A stretch of DNA of 64,000 bases, taken from Tritrichomonas musculus (taxonomy: Eukaryota; Parabasalia; Tritrichomonadida; Tritrichomonadidae). The stretch spans positions 4,216,001-4,280,000 of the forward strand of contig JAPFFF010000012.1 of NCBI GenBank assembly GCA_039105265.1, in the 5' to 3' direction. Shown here in pieces: positions 1 to 10,182 of the stretch. The notes below the pieces were generated by a model. It was not told where the DNA came from and made no database searches. It saw nothing but the letters and a program-made list of their open reading frames with translations. A program made the translations under genes and the position numbers. Numbering within the stretch: the first letter of the stretch is position 1; the number at the start of each line of letters is the position of its first letter.

Positions 1-566
1 TATTTTGGAGAAGAAAACTAGGATTTTTGACTTTGTTGAGCTGATTATTGGCTTCTGTTTTCAAACTTAAAATAATAAATGAATAGAAAATCACTCACTC
101 TCTTCATTTTATCTTTTCTTGAATATTTGAATTCTATTAATAACCATTTTTAAGCTTTTGAAAATAAGATAATGTTCTATCTGCGTAATTAAGGACAAAA
201 TCGAAAATATAATTGATGATACTAAAGAAAAAGCGAACCAATTTTGGTAACATATTGTTAATTTAAAGACTCCCATTCCAATTTTTCTCAATAGATTAGA
301 ATAAATAAAGTGACATTAGACGATTAATAAGAAATTCATGTATTATTTTCTTGGAAAGATTTTAATCATCTAAAAAAATCAATATTGAACTAACATTGGC
401 CTTTTGATGGAAAGAACTAAGTGATGAAGTAGCAACAACAATAATTTAAAAATTATAATACTTTACTCATCAAATATTAATATTTTTACAGAGGAAGAAA
501 TGTCAATTCTGCAAATTTACAATATTTTTTTTCGCTAGTTAATAACTCAGTTGCTTTTAATTACAA
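1..566. other. Intergenic, no gene seen
   Basis: AT-rich sequence downstream of UFD1. Only short, composition-driven open frames occur. No tRNA, repeat or conserved motif was recognised. Confidence 0.5.
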
Positions 567-1484
567 TTAATCGTTTAAGGTTCGTGGCTTTCCTACAAAA
601 TAGCTTTTTTTCTCGGCTTTTCCAGCCGGTACTTCTGTTTGCGTATTGTCTTCTGATGCTTTCGATTTTCCTTTACTCTTCTTTGAAATTTTCTTTGGCT
701 TATGACTTTCACCTACAAAATAATTTTTTTTCTTTGCAGCCTCTTCCTTTTTTGGTTCCGCAGGAACTCTTCCATGAAGACGATCATCTTCACGTGAAGC
801 AAATGTTGAGTGTATTGGCTTAATTGGTAAAACCTCATCAGTAACACCATTTACACTTTGATGCTTTATGATTTCGGGTCTAACTTCTTCGTCTGATGAA
901 TCTGTATCAGGGTCGTTCCAGCTGTGCACTAACATTTCTTCAGGAATTTTTAAAACATCATAAATCAAATCTATTTTAAACGAGCTAACAATCTTTTCTG
1001 GTTCAGTTTTTAAAATCTTAATTCTGTAGGTTTTCTTACCAAAATTTGCTTTAATTATTGTTCCTTGATTTAAAACAGGGTAATCACGGAGTTTAATACA
1101 AAGAATTTGGTTAATTTTTATATCATCATCAAAATCTGTAAAGAAAAACGGATCGAGTGGTAAAAATACTGTATTTGTTGCTTGAGATAGATATTTTTCT
1201 AAAGCAATATCAAGCATATCGTTGTATTGACATTCTAAATATTCTTTCATCCAATTTGGTATACAAACAATACCAGGATTCATACTATTATCAAGTACAC
1301 CACAGCAAAGTTCTATTCCATTCTTTGGGTTTCGAATACGGAATAACATTATTTGATTATATCCTATCCTTTCAATTTTATCTAAAATATTGTAAGGAAG
1401 AATAATCCTCCCCATTTCTTCAAGTTGAGGTTTATTGACTATATTACTACTAATGCATCGGAATGACCCTAGATAGTTTTCCAT
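567..1484 (-). CDS. UFD1: UFD1-like ubiquitin fusion degradation protein 1
   Basis: A 305-residue protein, close to the usual UFD1 length of about 300. Residues 1 to about 190 match the UFD1 double-psi barrel domain: an early EMGRIILP stretch, then LLFRIRN-like and GIVCIPNWM segments and a KIDLIYDVL segment. UFD1 pairs with NPL4 to bring ubiquitinated substrates to the Cdc48/p97 ATPase in the cytosol and nucleus (family knowledge). The second half is charged and probably disordered. It contains two related YFVG motifs, at about 255-258 (NYFVGESHKPKK) and 295-298 (SYFVGKPRTLND), which resemble SHP boxes that bind p97; that role is inference. The ATG at 1482-1484 is the first in frame. The partner NPL4 is at 35131-36462. 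Family assignment is firm; the SHP reading is weaker. Confidence 0.88.
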   Translation of the reverse strand: MENYLGSFRCISSNIVNKPQLEEMGRIILPYNILDKIERIGYNQIMLFRIRNPKNGIELCCGVLDNSMNPGIVCIPNWMKEYLECQYNDMLDIALEKYLSQATNTVFLPLDPFFFTDFDDDIKINQILCIKLRDYPVLNQGTIIKANFGKKTYRIKILKTEPEKIVSSFKIDLIYDVLKIPEEMLVHSWNDPDTDSSDEEVRPEIIKHQSVNGVTDEVLPIKPIHSTFASREDDRLHGRVPAEPKKEEAAKKKNYFVGESHKPKKISKKSKGKSKASEDNTQTEVPAGKAEKKSYFVGKPRTLND

Positions 1485-1652
1485 TAAAAGATTATAAAAT
1501 CGTCATCTTTGTCAAAATAAAAATAAACTATTCAAATGATTATTGAAAAAGTGAAAAACGAAATAAAATGCTTTTTATATAAATATTGCAAAATAAAATA
1601 AAATTTAATAGTTTTTTATAATATAAATAAAATATTTACATCTTTCATATTA

Positions 1653-3551
1653 TTAACTATTATTATTATCGTTTTTGTTATCATTGCTATTGTCATTATG
1701 AATAGCAGCATTGATATTATTATCTCCCCCAGTTTCATTATTGTCATTTTTATTATCATTATTGTTATCATTGGCTACATCATTACCACTTCCTATCTGA
1801 TGAAAAGAATTATCAAAATAACCTGACTCTTTATTATCTTCCATCTGAAACAATTTAATTTCATCTTCTTTCTCTTTTCTTCTTTGATGGCTATCTTCAA
1901 CTATTCTTTCAACTTCATCCATGCTAAATTCAGGAAATGATGGCGGATCACCAACCAACAATGGAACCTTATCAGAAAAGAAGACAGGCGTTCCCAACAG
2001 CTCAGGGAGAAACTTATAATCTTCATCTCTTCTCATCAACAAAATTCTTTCATTAGTCGAAAATTGGGAATTTTTAATTTTCTCAGAAAATCCGTATCGT
2101 TCATCCAACAAACACAAAAAGATAGATGTTGGTCTCTTCATTTTTAATCTATCTTCATAATTGTTGCCCATGAAGTCTCCAAACAACTGACTGTAGGCGC
2201 TAGACAGAATAATTTCAAGGAAAGTCAAATTGAATTCAAATTCGGTCGGATATTTATTCATTAATTGTGCGACGCAGTCGATGAATTGGGCGAAGATTGG
2301 ACTCGTTTCGCCATAATCATCACTTTGCACATGTCCACACCTGTAACCAAAGATGTGTCCCATATCAATCCAGTCCTTCTGGACGAGTTCAATGAATCCT
2401 TTTATCGTTCGATAACGAGGATCAAACATCACTTGGGCCAAAGAAACGATTTGAGAAGTACGATCCCAACCGTCGGAGCAATGCACAAGCACTGATTTTG
2501 AATTGTTCAAATGATCCACTACATAACTAGAACCATTCAAAATCTGCATGGCCAATTCACTCCACTTTTTGAAAGCAAAACTTTCACCTTCAAAAAGTGA
2601 CTTCAACATATCGATGTAAAACTTCCGAATTTTGTAAGCATGCGGAATTCCAAGGAAATGGAATTCAACTTCCGAAATGAACTTCTCATATTCTTTTACT
2701 GATTCATAACCTTTACCTATGAACTGATAAGCAACAGCATCCTTCTTCGGCCGACAATCAATAATGACAAGTGAATGATATCCGCAGACATTTGCCAAAT
2801 ATTCGGCCTCAAAAGTTGTCTTCGATTTCATCAGTTTATTCAACGGTTGCGATGAACGTAGCAAAAAGACTTTGTCATCATCTGCTCCTTCTGACGGAGC
2901 GGAAACATACGATATTATCGGAAACCGCTCACGTGATCGACACCGAGAACTTTCCTTAATGAAGCTCGTAGGAATCGTTTTCGGAACTACAAAGAAACGT
3001 GGATAAGTTTGACAGAACTCATTCAAAACGAGATCAAACTGTGATTCTTCAGCCAAGCGAATCATCCATGATGGATCAGGAAGCCAAACGTCTTCTTCAA
3101 ATTGAATAGAATTCTTTTTAAGATGATTAACTCGATGTATAAATGATGTGCGACTTCCTTCAATTGCAGGCATTGGGAAAAATAAGTGCCCTCCTGAGGA
3201 GAAGTATATTTTGACTCCAAATTTGCCAAATTTGAACTTTTCTCGACCTTCTTTTTCAATTTTGACTATCGATTTAAGTGGAATTACAAAATTACGAAAT
3301 AATTGATTTTCCGAATTTGAATCTGAATCATCAAAGATTCCTCGAAGGGCCCAGTTGGTGCCATATACTTTCATTTGATTATGAGTATCTCTGTGTAGTT
3401 TGAAAGGAAAACAAAAATCGATGATTTCATTATTTAATAATTGAAATACGGAGGTAAGGTGCCTTTTCGCTTCTTCATACGTAAAACTTTCTATGCTTCC
3501 TGGAAAATCGTTAAATAAAACCAAATGCTTACTTTCTGATAATTCAGACAT
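1653..3551 (-). CDS. Myotubularin-family phosphoinositide 3-phosphatase
   Basis: The protein is 632 residues from the ATG at 3549-3551; the open frame extends 24 bases further upstream but without an ATG. An N-terminal PH-GRAM-like region (about 20-165) is followed by the myotubularin phosphatase domain. The active-site loop HCSDGWDRT is intact, with catalytic Cys358 and Arg364, so the enzyme should be active. Nearby RDWID/GHIFGYRCGH-like segments and the SPIFAQFIDCVAQL stretch are typical of the family. Myotubularins remove the 3-phosphate from PI3P and PI(3,5)P2 on endosomal membranes. The last 40 residues are almost only Asn and Asp, a low-complexity tail encoded by GTT/ATT-type repeats on the plus strand. 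Which metazoan subfamily it matches cannot be told. Confidence 0.93.
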   Translation of the reverse strand: MSELSESKHLVLFNDFPGSIESFTYEEAKRHLTSVFQLLNNEIIDFCFPFKLHRDTHNQMKVYGTNWALRGIFDDSDSNSENQLFRNFVIPLKSIVKIEKEGREKFKFGKFGVKIYFSSGGHLFFPMPAIEGSRTSFIHRVNHLKKNSIQFEEDVWLPDPSWMIRLAEESQFDLVLNEFCQTYPRFFVVPKTIPTSFIKESSRCRSRERFPIISYVSAPSEGADDDKVFLLRSSQPLNKLMKSKTTFEAEYLANVCGYHSLVIIDCRPKKDAVAYQFIGKGYESVKEYEKFISEVEFHFLGIPHAYKIRKFYIDMLKSLFEGESFAFKKWSELAMQILNGSSYVVDHLNNSKSVLVHCSDGWDRTSQIVSLAQVMFDPRYRTIKGFIELVQKDWIDMGHIFGYRCGHVQSDDYGETSPIFAQFIDCVAQLMNKYPTEFEFNLTFLEIILSSAYSQLFGDFMGNNYEDRLKMKRPTSIFLCLLDERYGFSEKIKNSQFSTNERILLMRRDEDYKFLPELLGTPVFFSDKVPLLVGDPPSFPEFSMDEVERIVEDSHQRRKEKEDEIKLFQMEDNKESGYFDNSFHQIGSGNDVANDNNNDNKNDNNETGGDNNINAAIHNDNSNDNKNDNNNS

Positions 3552-4110
3552 TTTAACAGTAAATTTATTGTTCAAACTTTTTAAACGAAAAATTTGGCCT
3601 ATATAAACTTTTTTAAAAAGATTGATTTTATTGTATATTATTTTTTTGAGCTTTCAAGAATTATTTATTACATATAAACTTTAGATTAAAATAAACACTA
3701 ATGAATTTATACTTTAACATAATTATTTTTTAATATATTACTTTATTAAATGCATTATTCACATTTTTCAACATTGAATTCTCATTCTATTTCTTTCAAA
3801 ATTGAATTAGTAATTAATTACAATCAATTTTCATACAAAAATACAATCATTAATATCTTATAAGTTTTTTAACATATATATAAAATAATATAAAAAACAT
3901 ATAAGATAATACATTCGTTATTAAGCTTTTTATTAAAAAAAAATATTAAACAAATCAAGATATAATTAAAAATTGAAGAAAAAATAAAAGCATTTTTAGC
4001 CTTAGAATAATATGATGATCTCTAGAGAGGTTATAGTTGATTTTATCATTTATTATGACACCATCAACTTCAATTTTGGAAAAATCGTCACAACAATAAT
4101 TCCAAAAAGA

Positions 4111-4181
4111 GAGGTCGGTTGGGATCGAACCAACATCTCAACTCGTGACTATGTCGTATTCTAACTTTGAACTACAACCCA
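4111..4181 (-). tRNA. tRNA-like gene, possibly decayed (Asp-GTC-like)
   Basis: On the minus strand a good T-arm (GTTGG, loop TTCGATC, CCAAC) is followed by an acceptor strand CGACCTC. A D-arm of the form TAGTTCAAAGTTAGAAT pairs properly and closely resembles the start of tRNA-Asp. The anticodon stem does not pair in the standard register, so the anticodon is uncertain; an aligned loop TAGTCAC would give GTC. The first acceptor pair is also mismatched. This is best read as a diverged or decayed tRNA. Confidence 0.38.
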
Positions 4182-5346
4182 TTCCTATCAAATACTTCAA
4201 TTATAAATTTAACAATCTTTCATTTAGATTATTTTTTTTCTATACAAAAATCTTCAATTATCAAAAATATTTAAGGTATATTTGGAAAAATGATAAATGG
4301 AACACTTCAATTTTTCGTTTTCAACAAATCTATCTTGATAATGTTTTTATCATTCAAAGTTGAGAAATCAAAGCATAAATCACTACTTTTATGCATCATA
4401 TAATTTCAATTCTTCAATTTTAGTGATACAACTTATGAAAACATTATAAATTATATATTGGTATTATCAATTTTTACATGATTAACATATTTTACATTTA
4501 TTTGTCAATTAATACATATTATATATAACATATATTCCAAAAAATGAATTATTTTTGATATTATTTAATAATTATTTAGTATATATCCAATTTTTTTTTT
4601 TTGAAATTCAATTAACTGATGTGGATAATGAGAATTTAAAAAGTTTTGTCTTTTCAATTTTTGAATTTAATTTATTATTTTTCAAATCAAAAAATATTAT
4701 GATTTCTCTCAATTAATGAATTTATTCAAAAAGTTTAGAATTTTATGCATTGAATTTTTAAGAACATTAGATATCTCGATTTTATAAATCCGAAAAAAAG
4801 AAATATTATCCCAATTTCCAAGCGATTACTAGACATATATGCTCATAATGCTATCAATCCTATAATACAAATAAAAAAAAAAAAAATCAAATTTGATTTC
4901 GTAATTCTTTTACGTATTTGATCATTTCTTCAGATAAATCAAATATAATTTGCCTTCAAATTGTAATTATTTTAGATTTATTTGAATTTATTATTCTCTT
5001 GAAATCATGAAATAAAACTTGTTTTTAAAAAAAAAAAAAATTATACTATCAAACTTTGCTTTATTGTACAAATGCATCATGTTAAAACAAAATTGTTCAA
5101 TAAACATTGGATTCAATTTCCTCTCTACTAAAAATTGAATTGATGTTTTTTTTTAAACGAAAATCTAATTTTGATACAATTGAATATTTTATAGGTTTTA
5201 TACTCACAAAAAAAATTCAATTATTTTCAAAACTCCGATAATCAAAATTATCACAAAAAGCCGAGCTCTTCGAAAATCATTAATAATTATTTCAAAATTG
5301 AGAGCAGATATAAACTTTTTATTTTAAGATTTTATTTAATTTTTTA

Positions 5347-5354
5347 TCATTTTT
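5347..5354 (+). promoter_or_regulatory. Initiator-like motif, TMEM86 gene
   Basis: TCATTTTT fits the trichomonad initiator TCAYTWY. The A at the expected start site lies 15 bases before the ATG at 5364. Confidence 0.45.
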
Positions 5355-5363
5355 TAGAAACTC

Positions 5364-6041
5364 ATGCTTGACATTTATTGCGTTTTCGCACTAATAGGAA
5401 TTATTACAAACATATTGGTAATGCTAATAAATCTATATGAAGGAAAAGGATTGACATTTGGAAAAAACGAAAAACTATTCATTGCCAATAAAGTATTATT
5501 AATTCCATCAATCTCAATATTATGGTATTTTTTAGAAGAAAAACACAATATAACTATTTTATTATTCCTAATATTTTCTTGGATTGGTGATCTATTTCTT
5601 CTTTCAGATGATTTTATTTTTTTAATTTTAGGAGGAATTTCATTTGCTGCAAGCCATTTTACAATGATTCATTTTTATGGAATTCATTGGTCTCTTGTTC
5701 CATTTTATTCATATATTTTACTGTTACCTGGAACTTTATTCCTTTTTGGCAGTTTGATTCCAAAAATCAAACTTTGCGGTCCAAAAGATTTTTGTGTTAT
5801 ACTTTACTGCCTTATTCTTCAGTTATCTTTTGCATCAGCAACTGCTAGATCATATATGTATCCAATTTTCCATCCATCATTCATTCTTAGCTATCTTGGA
5901 TACTTTTCTTTTTTACTATCGGATTATTTTTTGTTATCAGTAGAAATGCAATTAACTCCTAAACCAAGAAGAGTGGAAATAATGGGATTTTATTCACTGT
6001 CTGAAATTCTAATTGTTCTTGGAGCAATTTATGCAATTTAA
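5364..6041 (+). CDS. TMEM86/YhhN-family multi-pass membrane protein (lysoplasmalogenase-like)
   Basis: A 225-residue, strongly hydrophobic protein with about eight predicted membrane spans. Conserved YhhN motifs are present: WIGDLFLLSDD around residues 73-83 with Asp76 and Asp82, the FAASHFTMIHFYG segment at about 94-106 with His98, and a late SDYFLLS. Family members TMEM86A/B hydrolyse the vinyl-ether bond of lysoplasmalogens in ER or other membranes; substrate here is inferred from family only. Length is normal for the family (about 210-240). An initiator-like TCATTTTT lies 15 bases upstream. It stands alone, 424 bases from the next gene on the same strand. Confidence 0.82.
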   Translation: MLDIYCVFALIGIITNILVMLINLYEGKGLTFGKNEKLFIANKVLLIPSISILWYFLEEKHNITILLFLIFSWIGDLFLLSDDFIFLILGGISFAASHFTMIHFYGIHWSLVPFYSYILLLPGTLFLFGSLIPKIKLCGPKDFCVILYCLILQLSFASATARSYMYPIFHPSFILSYLGYFSFLLSDYFLLSVEMQLTPKPRRVEIMGFYSLSEILIVLGAIYAI

Positions 6042-6464
6042 TTGAGCTAACTTTAACTTTGTTTTTATTTAAAATAGAATAGATTATATTTTAAATTTAA
6101 TAATATTTATATAATCAGATATATTACAAATCGAAAAATTGAGAAGTTTTTCGTATTTATATAAAATATCCATTATAGGTGACTCGTTTCTTTACTACTT
6201 TATTTTCTTGAGAGAAATGTTTTTTACTAATGAATTGAAAGAGTATGCAGATTTTTTCGAACGTTTTCTGACGACAGTGTTGAAAATAACTTAATACTTT
6301 GTTATTCATTTTATATAAAATTAACAAAAGTATGAATATCCATCAATCCCTTTAGTTTTAATTATATTGTTCTGATAAATAAAAAATTGATACGTTAAAA
6401 ATATTTCCTTAATAAAAAGACGTTAAAAAAAAACACATCAAAAAGTTATTCATTTTATTCTAGC
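6042..6464. other. Intergenic, no gene seen
   Basis: About 420 bases of AT-rich spacer between two plus-strand genes. Only the initiator-like motif near its end stands out. Confidence 0.5.
6450..6457 (+). promoter_or_regulatory. Initiator-like motif, PARG-like gene
   Basis: TCATTTTA matches TCAYTWY. The predicted +1 A at 6452 is 13 bases before the ATG at 6465. Confidence 0.5.
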
Positions 6465-7553
6465 ATGTCTTGCTGCAGCTATCTTAACAGTCCAAACTAC
6501 TTAAAAGGCGCAAAATTGTTGAATGATTTACGCTCTTATGCTGTCCCAGAATGCCCAAAGAGCACCAACGAGCAAAGCTGCAACAATTATCTAAACAGCC
6601 CAAGCTACCAAAAGGGCGTAAAATTATTGAATGAGCTCCGACCTGTTATTGATGATGCAAGCTACTTCAAAACACCTAGTTTTCCAAAAGATCTTTGCGA
6701 TTACAGCGTGCCCTGCCATCACCACTGCCATAAGCATAAGTGCCATGACCACCATGGCCACAAGCCTCATTCAAAAATCCAAATACCAGTTCATTTAAGC
6801 GTCCAAGAAGAAAATCATAACATCGTCAAATCAGGACACTACTATGTTGAAAAAGAAAACGTTGCAACAGTTTACAACATGAACCACAACTACATCGAGT
6901 CAGTAATGAAAAGTCCCATCCGCTGTTTCACTCCAATCACTGTTAGCATTTATTCACCAATCAAAGCAGCTATTTTGGCACATCAACAAAATGAAATTGA
7001 CCAGATTTGTATCCTTAGCTTCGCTGATCCAATTACACCAGGTGATGGATACCTCAAAGGCAAAATATCACAAGAAGCTAATCTTTGCCGTGAAACTCTC
7101 TTGTACCCAACAATCGATGGAAATCGAATGTATCTTTGCAACAGATTACATGAAAAAATATATGAAGGTAGCGATATTATGATCTATTCTCCAGATGTAT
7201 ACGTTATTCGCGATGACTTCAACAACAAGATTGAAAAACCATTCAAGATTAATCTTATATCATCACCACCATCAAATGGATTCTGGGTTTTGAAATCTCT
7301 TGAAATAATGGAAACAAGAATCAGGAAAATTATCCGCTTAGCAGCTTATAAGAAAATCAGCGTTCTTATTCTTGGTGCCTTTGGCTGTGGTCCATTGAAA
7401 AATGATCCAAAGCCAATATCAAAGATCTTCCGCAAGATTTTGGTCGATGAAGGTCTTAAAGACCAATTCAAATCCGTGATTTTTGCTATTAATGACGACT
7501 GTTCCACCCGCTATGCATTTCAAGATACATTCCCAAATAATGAATTCATCTAA
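6465..7553 (+). CDS. Microbial-type PARG macrodomain protein (TIGR02452-like), altered catalytic motif
   Basis: A 362-residue protein. Residues about 135-355 match the microbial-type poly(ADP-ribose) glycohydrolase macrodomain: SFADPITPGDGYL at 185-197, then SQEANLCRETLLY, and late LGAFGCGPLKNDP. Active enzymes carry GGG followed by QEE, where the second Glu is catalytic; here the triplet is Gly193-Asp194-Gly195 and the second position is Q203-E204-A205. It may therefore bind ADP-ribose without cleaving it (inference). The N-terminus has two near-identical 18-19-residue repeats (5-23 and 41-59, each with a Y-L-N-S-P start and K-L-L-N-x-L-R end), plus a weaker third near 67. A His/Cys cluster at 84-102 has ten His and three Cys, perhaps binding metal. 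Codon use is richer in GC than the neighbouring spacer. Confidence 0.8.
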   Translation: MSCCSYLNSPNYLKGAKLLNDLRSYAVPECPKSTNEQSCNNYLNSPSYQKGVKLLNELRPVIDDASYFKTPSFPKDLCDYSVPCHHHCHKHKCHDHHGHKPHSKIQIPVHLSVQEENHNIVKSGHYYVEKENVATVYNMNHNYIESVMKSPIRCFTPITVSIYSPIKAAILAHQQNEIDQICILSFADPITPGDGYLKGKISQEANLCRETLLYPTIDGNRMYLCNRLHEKIYEGSDIMIYSPDVYVIRDDFNNKIEKPFKINLISSPPSNGFWVLKSLEIMETRIRKIIRLAAYKKISVLILGAFGCGPLKNDPKPISKIFRKILVDEGLKDQFKSVIFAINDDCSTRYAFQDTFPNNEFI

Positions 7554-7800
7554 TTTTAATGTCGCTCATCTTTTCCTTTTTTTTTTTTTTTTTTTTAACT
7601 AAAAATTAATGGATAGAAACTTTCTTTGTTTTTATTGAAGCTGAATTAAGTCGAATTGAACAATTAAATTAATAAGTTGGTACCAACTTTTTCATAGAAA
7701 TCAAAAGTTATAAGTTTTAGCTTAATTTTGTTAAAAATATTGTATTAAAATCAATGAATCATTAAATTTAGTAATAACAAAATAGCTGGAATCATGATCT

Positions 7801-9927
7801 TTAAAAATCTAATAATTCTTTTAACATCAATCCTAATAACAAATCACGTCCGCTAAGTCCGCCTAAATCATTCCTTTCAGATTCCGAATTTCTTCTTCTT
7901 CTTCTCATTTCCACTCTTTCAATTGCTCTTGCTGCTTCATTGCTTCCGAGTCTTTTCGCTTTATTGTACATTTCTAATGCTTTATCATAATTTGGCGTGT
8001 CCATGTATCTACCTTCTTCGCACATCTCACCAAGATGCATAATAGCAGGTATTGAATTCATTTCGGAAGCTTTAATATACATACAAATTGCTCCTTTAAC
8101 GTCTTTAGGCCCTCCCTCGCCTCTTTCTAGCATATAACCGTAATTAAAGATACATTGAGGATTATTCAGATCTGCACCTTTCTTGAAACAAAGTCGAGCA
8201 TCAACAAGGAGTTCTTCGTTATGAATTTTGTAAAATCTAAATCCGATGGTCACCAAAGATTTAGCATCATTTACAGTTTTCATAGCCATTCGAAGAAGGC
8301 TGACTCCTCTGAAAACATCTTTAGGGACATGATCACCAGTACATAACATATCTCCTAATAATACAAGAGCTTCTTCGTTATTCAAAGCAGCAGCTAATGA
8401 CAAATATTTGACACCATCTTGATAGTTGTCTGAACTTAAATAAAACTTGGCTAGTATTATACATGCTTCGGGATGCTTTTGATCTGCTGCTTGGCGAAGA
8501 TAATTAATTCCTTGGCTAATATTAACTGCAGGTCCATTAAAACCTTTTAAGTATGAAAACCCAACTTTGAATTGAGCATCTGAGTCTCCATTTTGGGCTT
8601 TAATTTTGAGTTGTTCGAAAGGAGAAAGAGGACTAGTTTTTTGTTGAGATTTTGGCGATGTTGGAAGCTCTCTGTAGTAGGAATGGTTGTTACTACTATT
8701 ATCACTGCCTGATGATGCATAATAGGTATTAGATTGGTGAGATGATTTTGGTGAAGATGGAAGCTCTCTATAGTAAGAGTGGTTGTTATTACTTGCATTT
8801 TGTGGAGATTTAGTATTGTTTATAGATGATGTTGATGCTGATTTTGAAGATGGAAGTTCCCTGTAGTAAGAATGATTATTACTTGCACTAGAGGATGCAG
8901 AGTTTAAATCTGCCGTTTTAGGACTAACAAAACGATAGGAAGAGTCTGACCTAGAAAAGCTGCTTTGCGAAGATGAGTCAGATTTTGGAGAAGTTGGAGC
9001 AGAACTAGATTGGTCAAACCATTCACTTCGGTCAGGCTTTTTTGGTAGCTTATCACCAATTAGAATTTGAATTTCATTTTGAAATTCTTCTTGATCAGCA
9101 TCAGGGAATAAATTATACTTCATAAAATGATTTACAATTGCTCTTGCCGATGGCCTATTTGACGGATTTTGATCCCAGCATTGAGTGATAAATGTCTGCA
9201 TATCAGGACAAATTGAGTCATCCAAATCCGGTCTACCTCCATTTGTAACAAATTGCGAAATTGCAAATGGATTATTAAATTTTTTATATGGAATTTCTAG
9301 CGAAAGCATTTCATAAACGACAATAGCAAATGAGTATATATCAGCTTTCTCTGTTATTTTTTGATCTCCTAAAAACATTTCTGGCGCCATATAAATAGGT
9401 GTCCCATTAAAATTTGATTGTGACTGGCTCAAATTAAGCGTGGATAAACCAAAGTCACCTAGATAAGCGTTGAAATCTTTATCAATTAATATATTCGCTG
9501 GCTTGATATCTCGATGAGATCCTCCTCTTTCATGGACGTACATTAGGGCACACGCAATTCTAAAAATAATTTTGGCTTTTTTTGTTATATCCCAATCTTT
9601 GGGAGGAATTCCACAACGCTCTGCAGATAGAATGTCAGCAAGTGATCCTTGTTTCATATAGTCAGTCATGATTAAAAGTGGCTCGCTGGAATCGCTTGGA
9701 ATTGTAAAACCGCGTAGCTGAAGAATAGCAGCATGCTTCATTTTAAATAAAATAACTATTTCTTTCATGTAGTTTTTCTTATTTGTTACGTCAAAGAATT
9801 TCTTAATTGCAAATTCTTCTTTTGTATTTTTATTTCGATATAATTCAACTGCACCATAGGCACCATTTCCAAGCTTCCTGACAAATTCATAATCGGAAAA
9901 ATTGATAATTATATCGTAGAGCTCCAT
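7801..9927 (-). CDS. Protein kinase with C-terminal Sel1-like repeats
   Basis: A 708-residue protein. Residues about 13-270 form a complete kinase domain: glycine loop LGNGAYGAV at 19-27, FAIKKF with Lys42, HRDIKPANI near 137-145, GDFGLS near 156, and MAPEMF. The kinase should be active. A Ser/Asn-rich linker of about 150 residues follows and repeats the motif HSYYRELPSS/T three times. Residues about 430-690 hold tandem Sel1-like repeats, a helical solenoid used for protein binding. This kinase-Sel1 layout is common in trichomonads and Entamoeba; substrates are unknown. An initiator-like motif lies 15 bases before the ATG. A fragment of another Sel1-repeat gene lies at 32700-33330. Confidence 0.92.
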   Translation of the reverse strand: MELYDIIINFSDYEFVRKLGNGAYGAVELYRNKNTKEEFAIKKFFDVTNKKNYMKEIVILFKMKHAAILQLRGFTIPSDSSEPLLIMTDYMKQGSLADILSAERCGIPPKDWDITKKAKIIFRIACALMYVHERGGSHRDIKPANILIDKDFNAYLGDFGLSTLNLSQSQSNFNGTPIYMAPEMFLGDQKITEKADIYSFAIVVYEMLSLEIPYKKFNNPFAISQFVTNGGRPDLDDSICPDMQTFITQCWDQNPSNRPSARAIVNHFMKYNLFPDADQEEFQNEIQILIGDKLPKKPDRSEWFDQSSSAPTSPKSDSSSQSSFSRSDSSYRFVSPKTADLNSASSSASNNHSYYRELPSSKSASTSSINNTKSPQNASNNNHSYYRELPSSPKSSHQSNTYYASSGSDNSSNNHSYYRELPTSPKSQQKTSPLSPFEQLKIKAQNGDSDAQFKVGFSYLKGFNGPAVNISQGINYLRQAADQKHPEACIILAKFYLSSDNYQDGVKYLSLAAALNNEEALVLLGDMLCTGDHVPKDVFRGVSLLRMAMKTVNDAKSLVTIGFRFYKIHNEELLVDARLCFKKGADLNNPQCIFNYGYMLERGEGGPKDVKGAICMYIKASEMNSIPAIMHLGEMCEEGRYMDTPNYDKALEMYNKAKRLGSNEAARAIERVEMRRRRRNSESERNDLGGLSGRDLLLGLMLKELLDF

Positions 9928-9936
9928 TCAATACTG

Positions 9937-9944
9937 GAAAGTGA
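9937..9944 (-). promoter_or_regulatory. Initiator-like motif, kinase-Sel1 gene
   Basis: On the minus strand the sequence is TCACTTTC, matching TCAYTWY. The predicted +1 is 15 bases before the start codon. Confidence 0.45.
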
Positions 9945-10182
9945 AATAAAATTTTCATGCCTATATATTTCAATTACAAGGTATAATTTTAAAACAAGAC
10001 AAAATTTTTAATTGAATTTCTTTTGACAAAAAAATTTTCTTTCATTTTTTTTAGTTTTTTTATTTTTTTATCAATTTTGATTTTATAATTTTGGAAAAAA
10101 AGTAAAATTTTTACAAATTTCCAGAGAGACTTAAAAATAAAGATACATCAAAATATAATATTCCAAAAGTGACTCTTACATA

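Larger units (their letters stand above)
3552..5363. other. Intergenic with one tRNA-like sequence
   Basis: About 1.8 kb of AT-rich DNA between divergent genes. Apart from the tRNA-like sequence at 4111-4181 it holds only A-tracts (for example near 4870 and 5026) and no supported gene. Confidence 0.5.
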
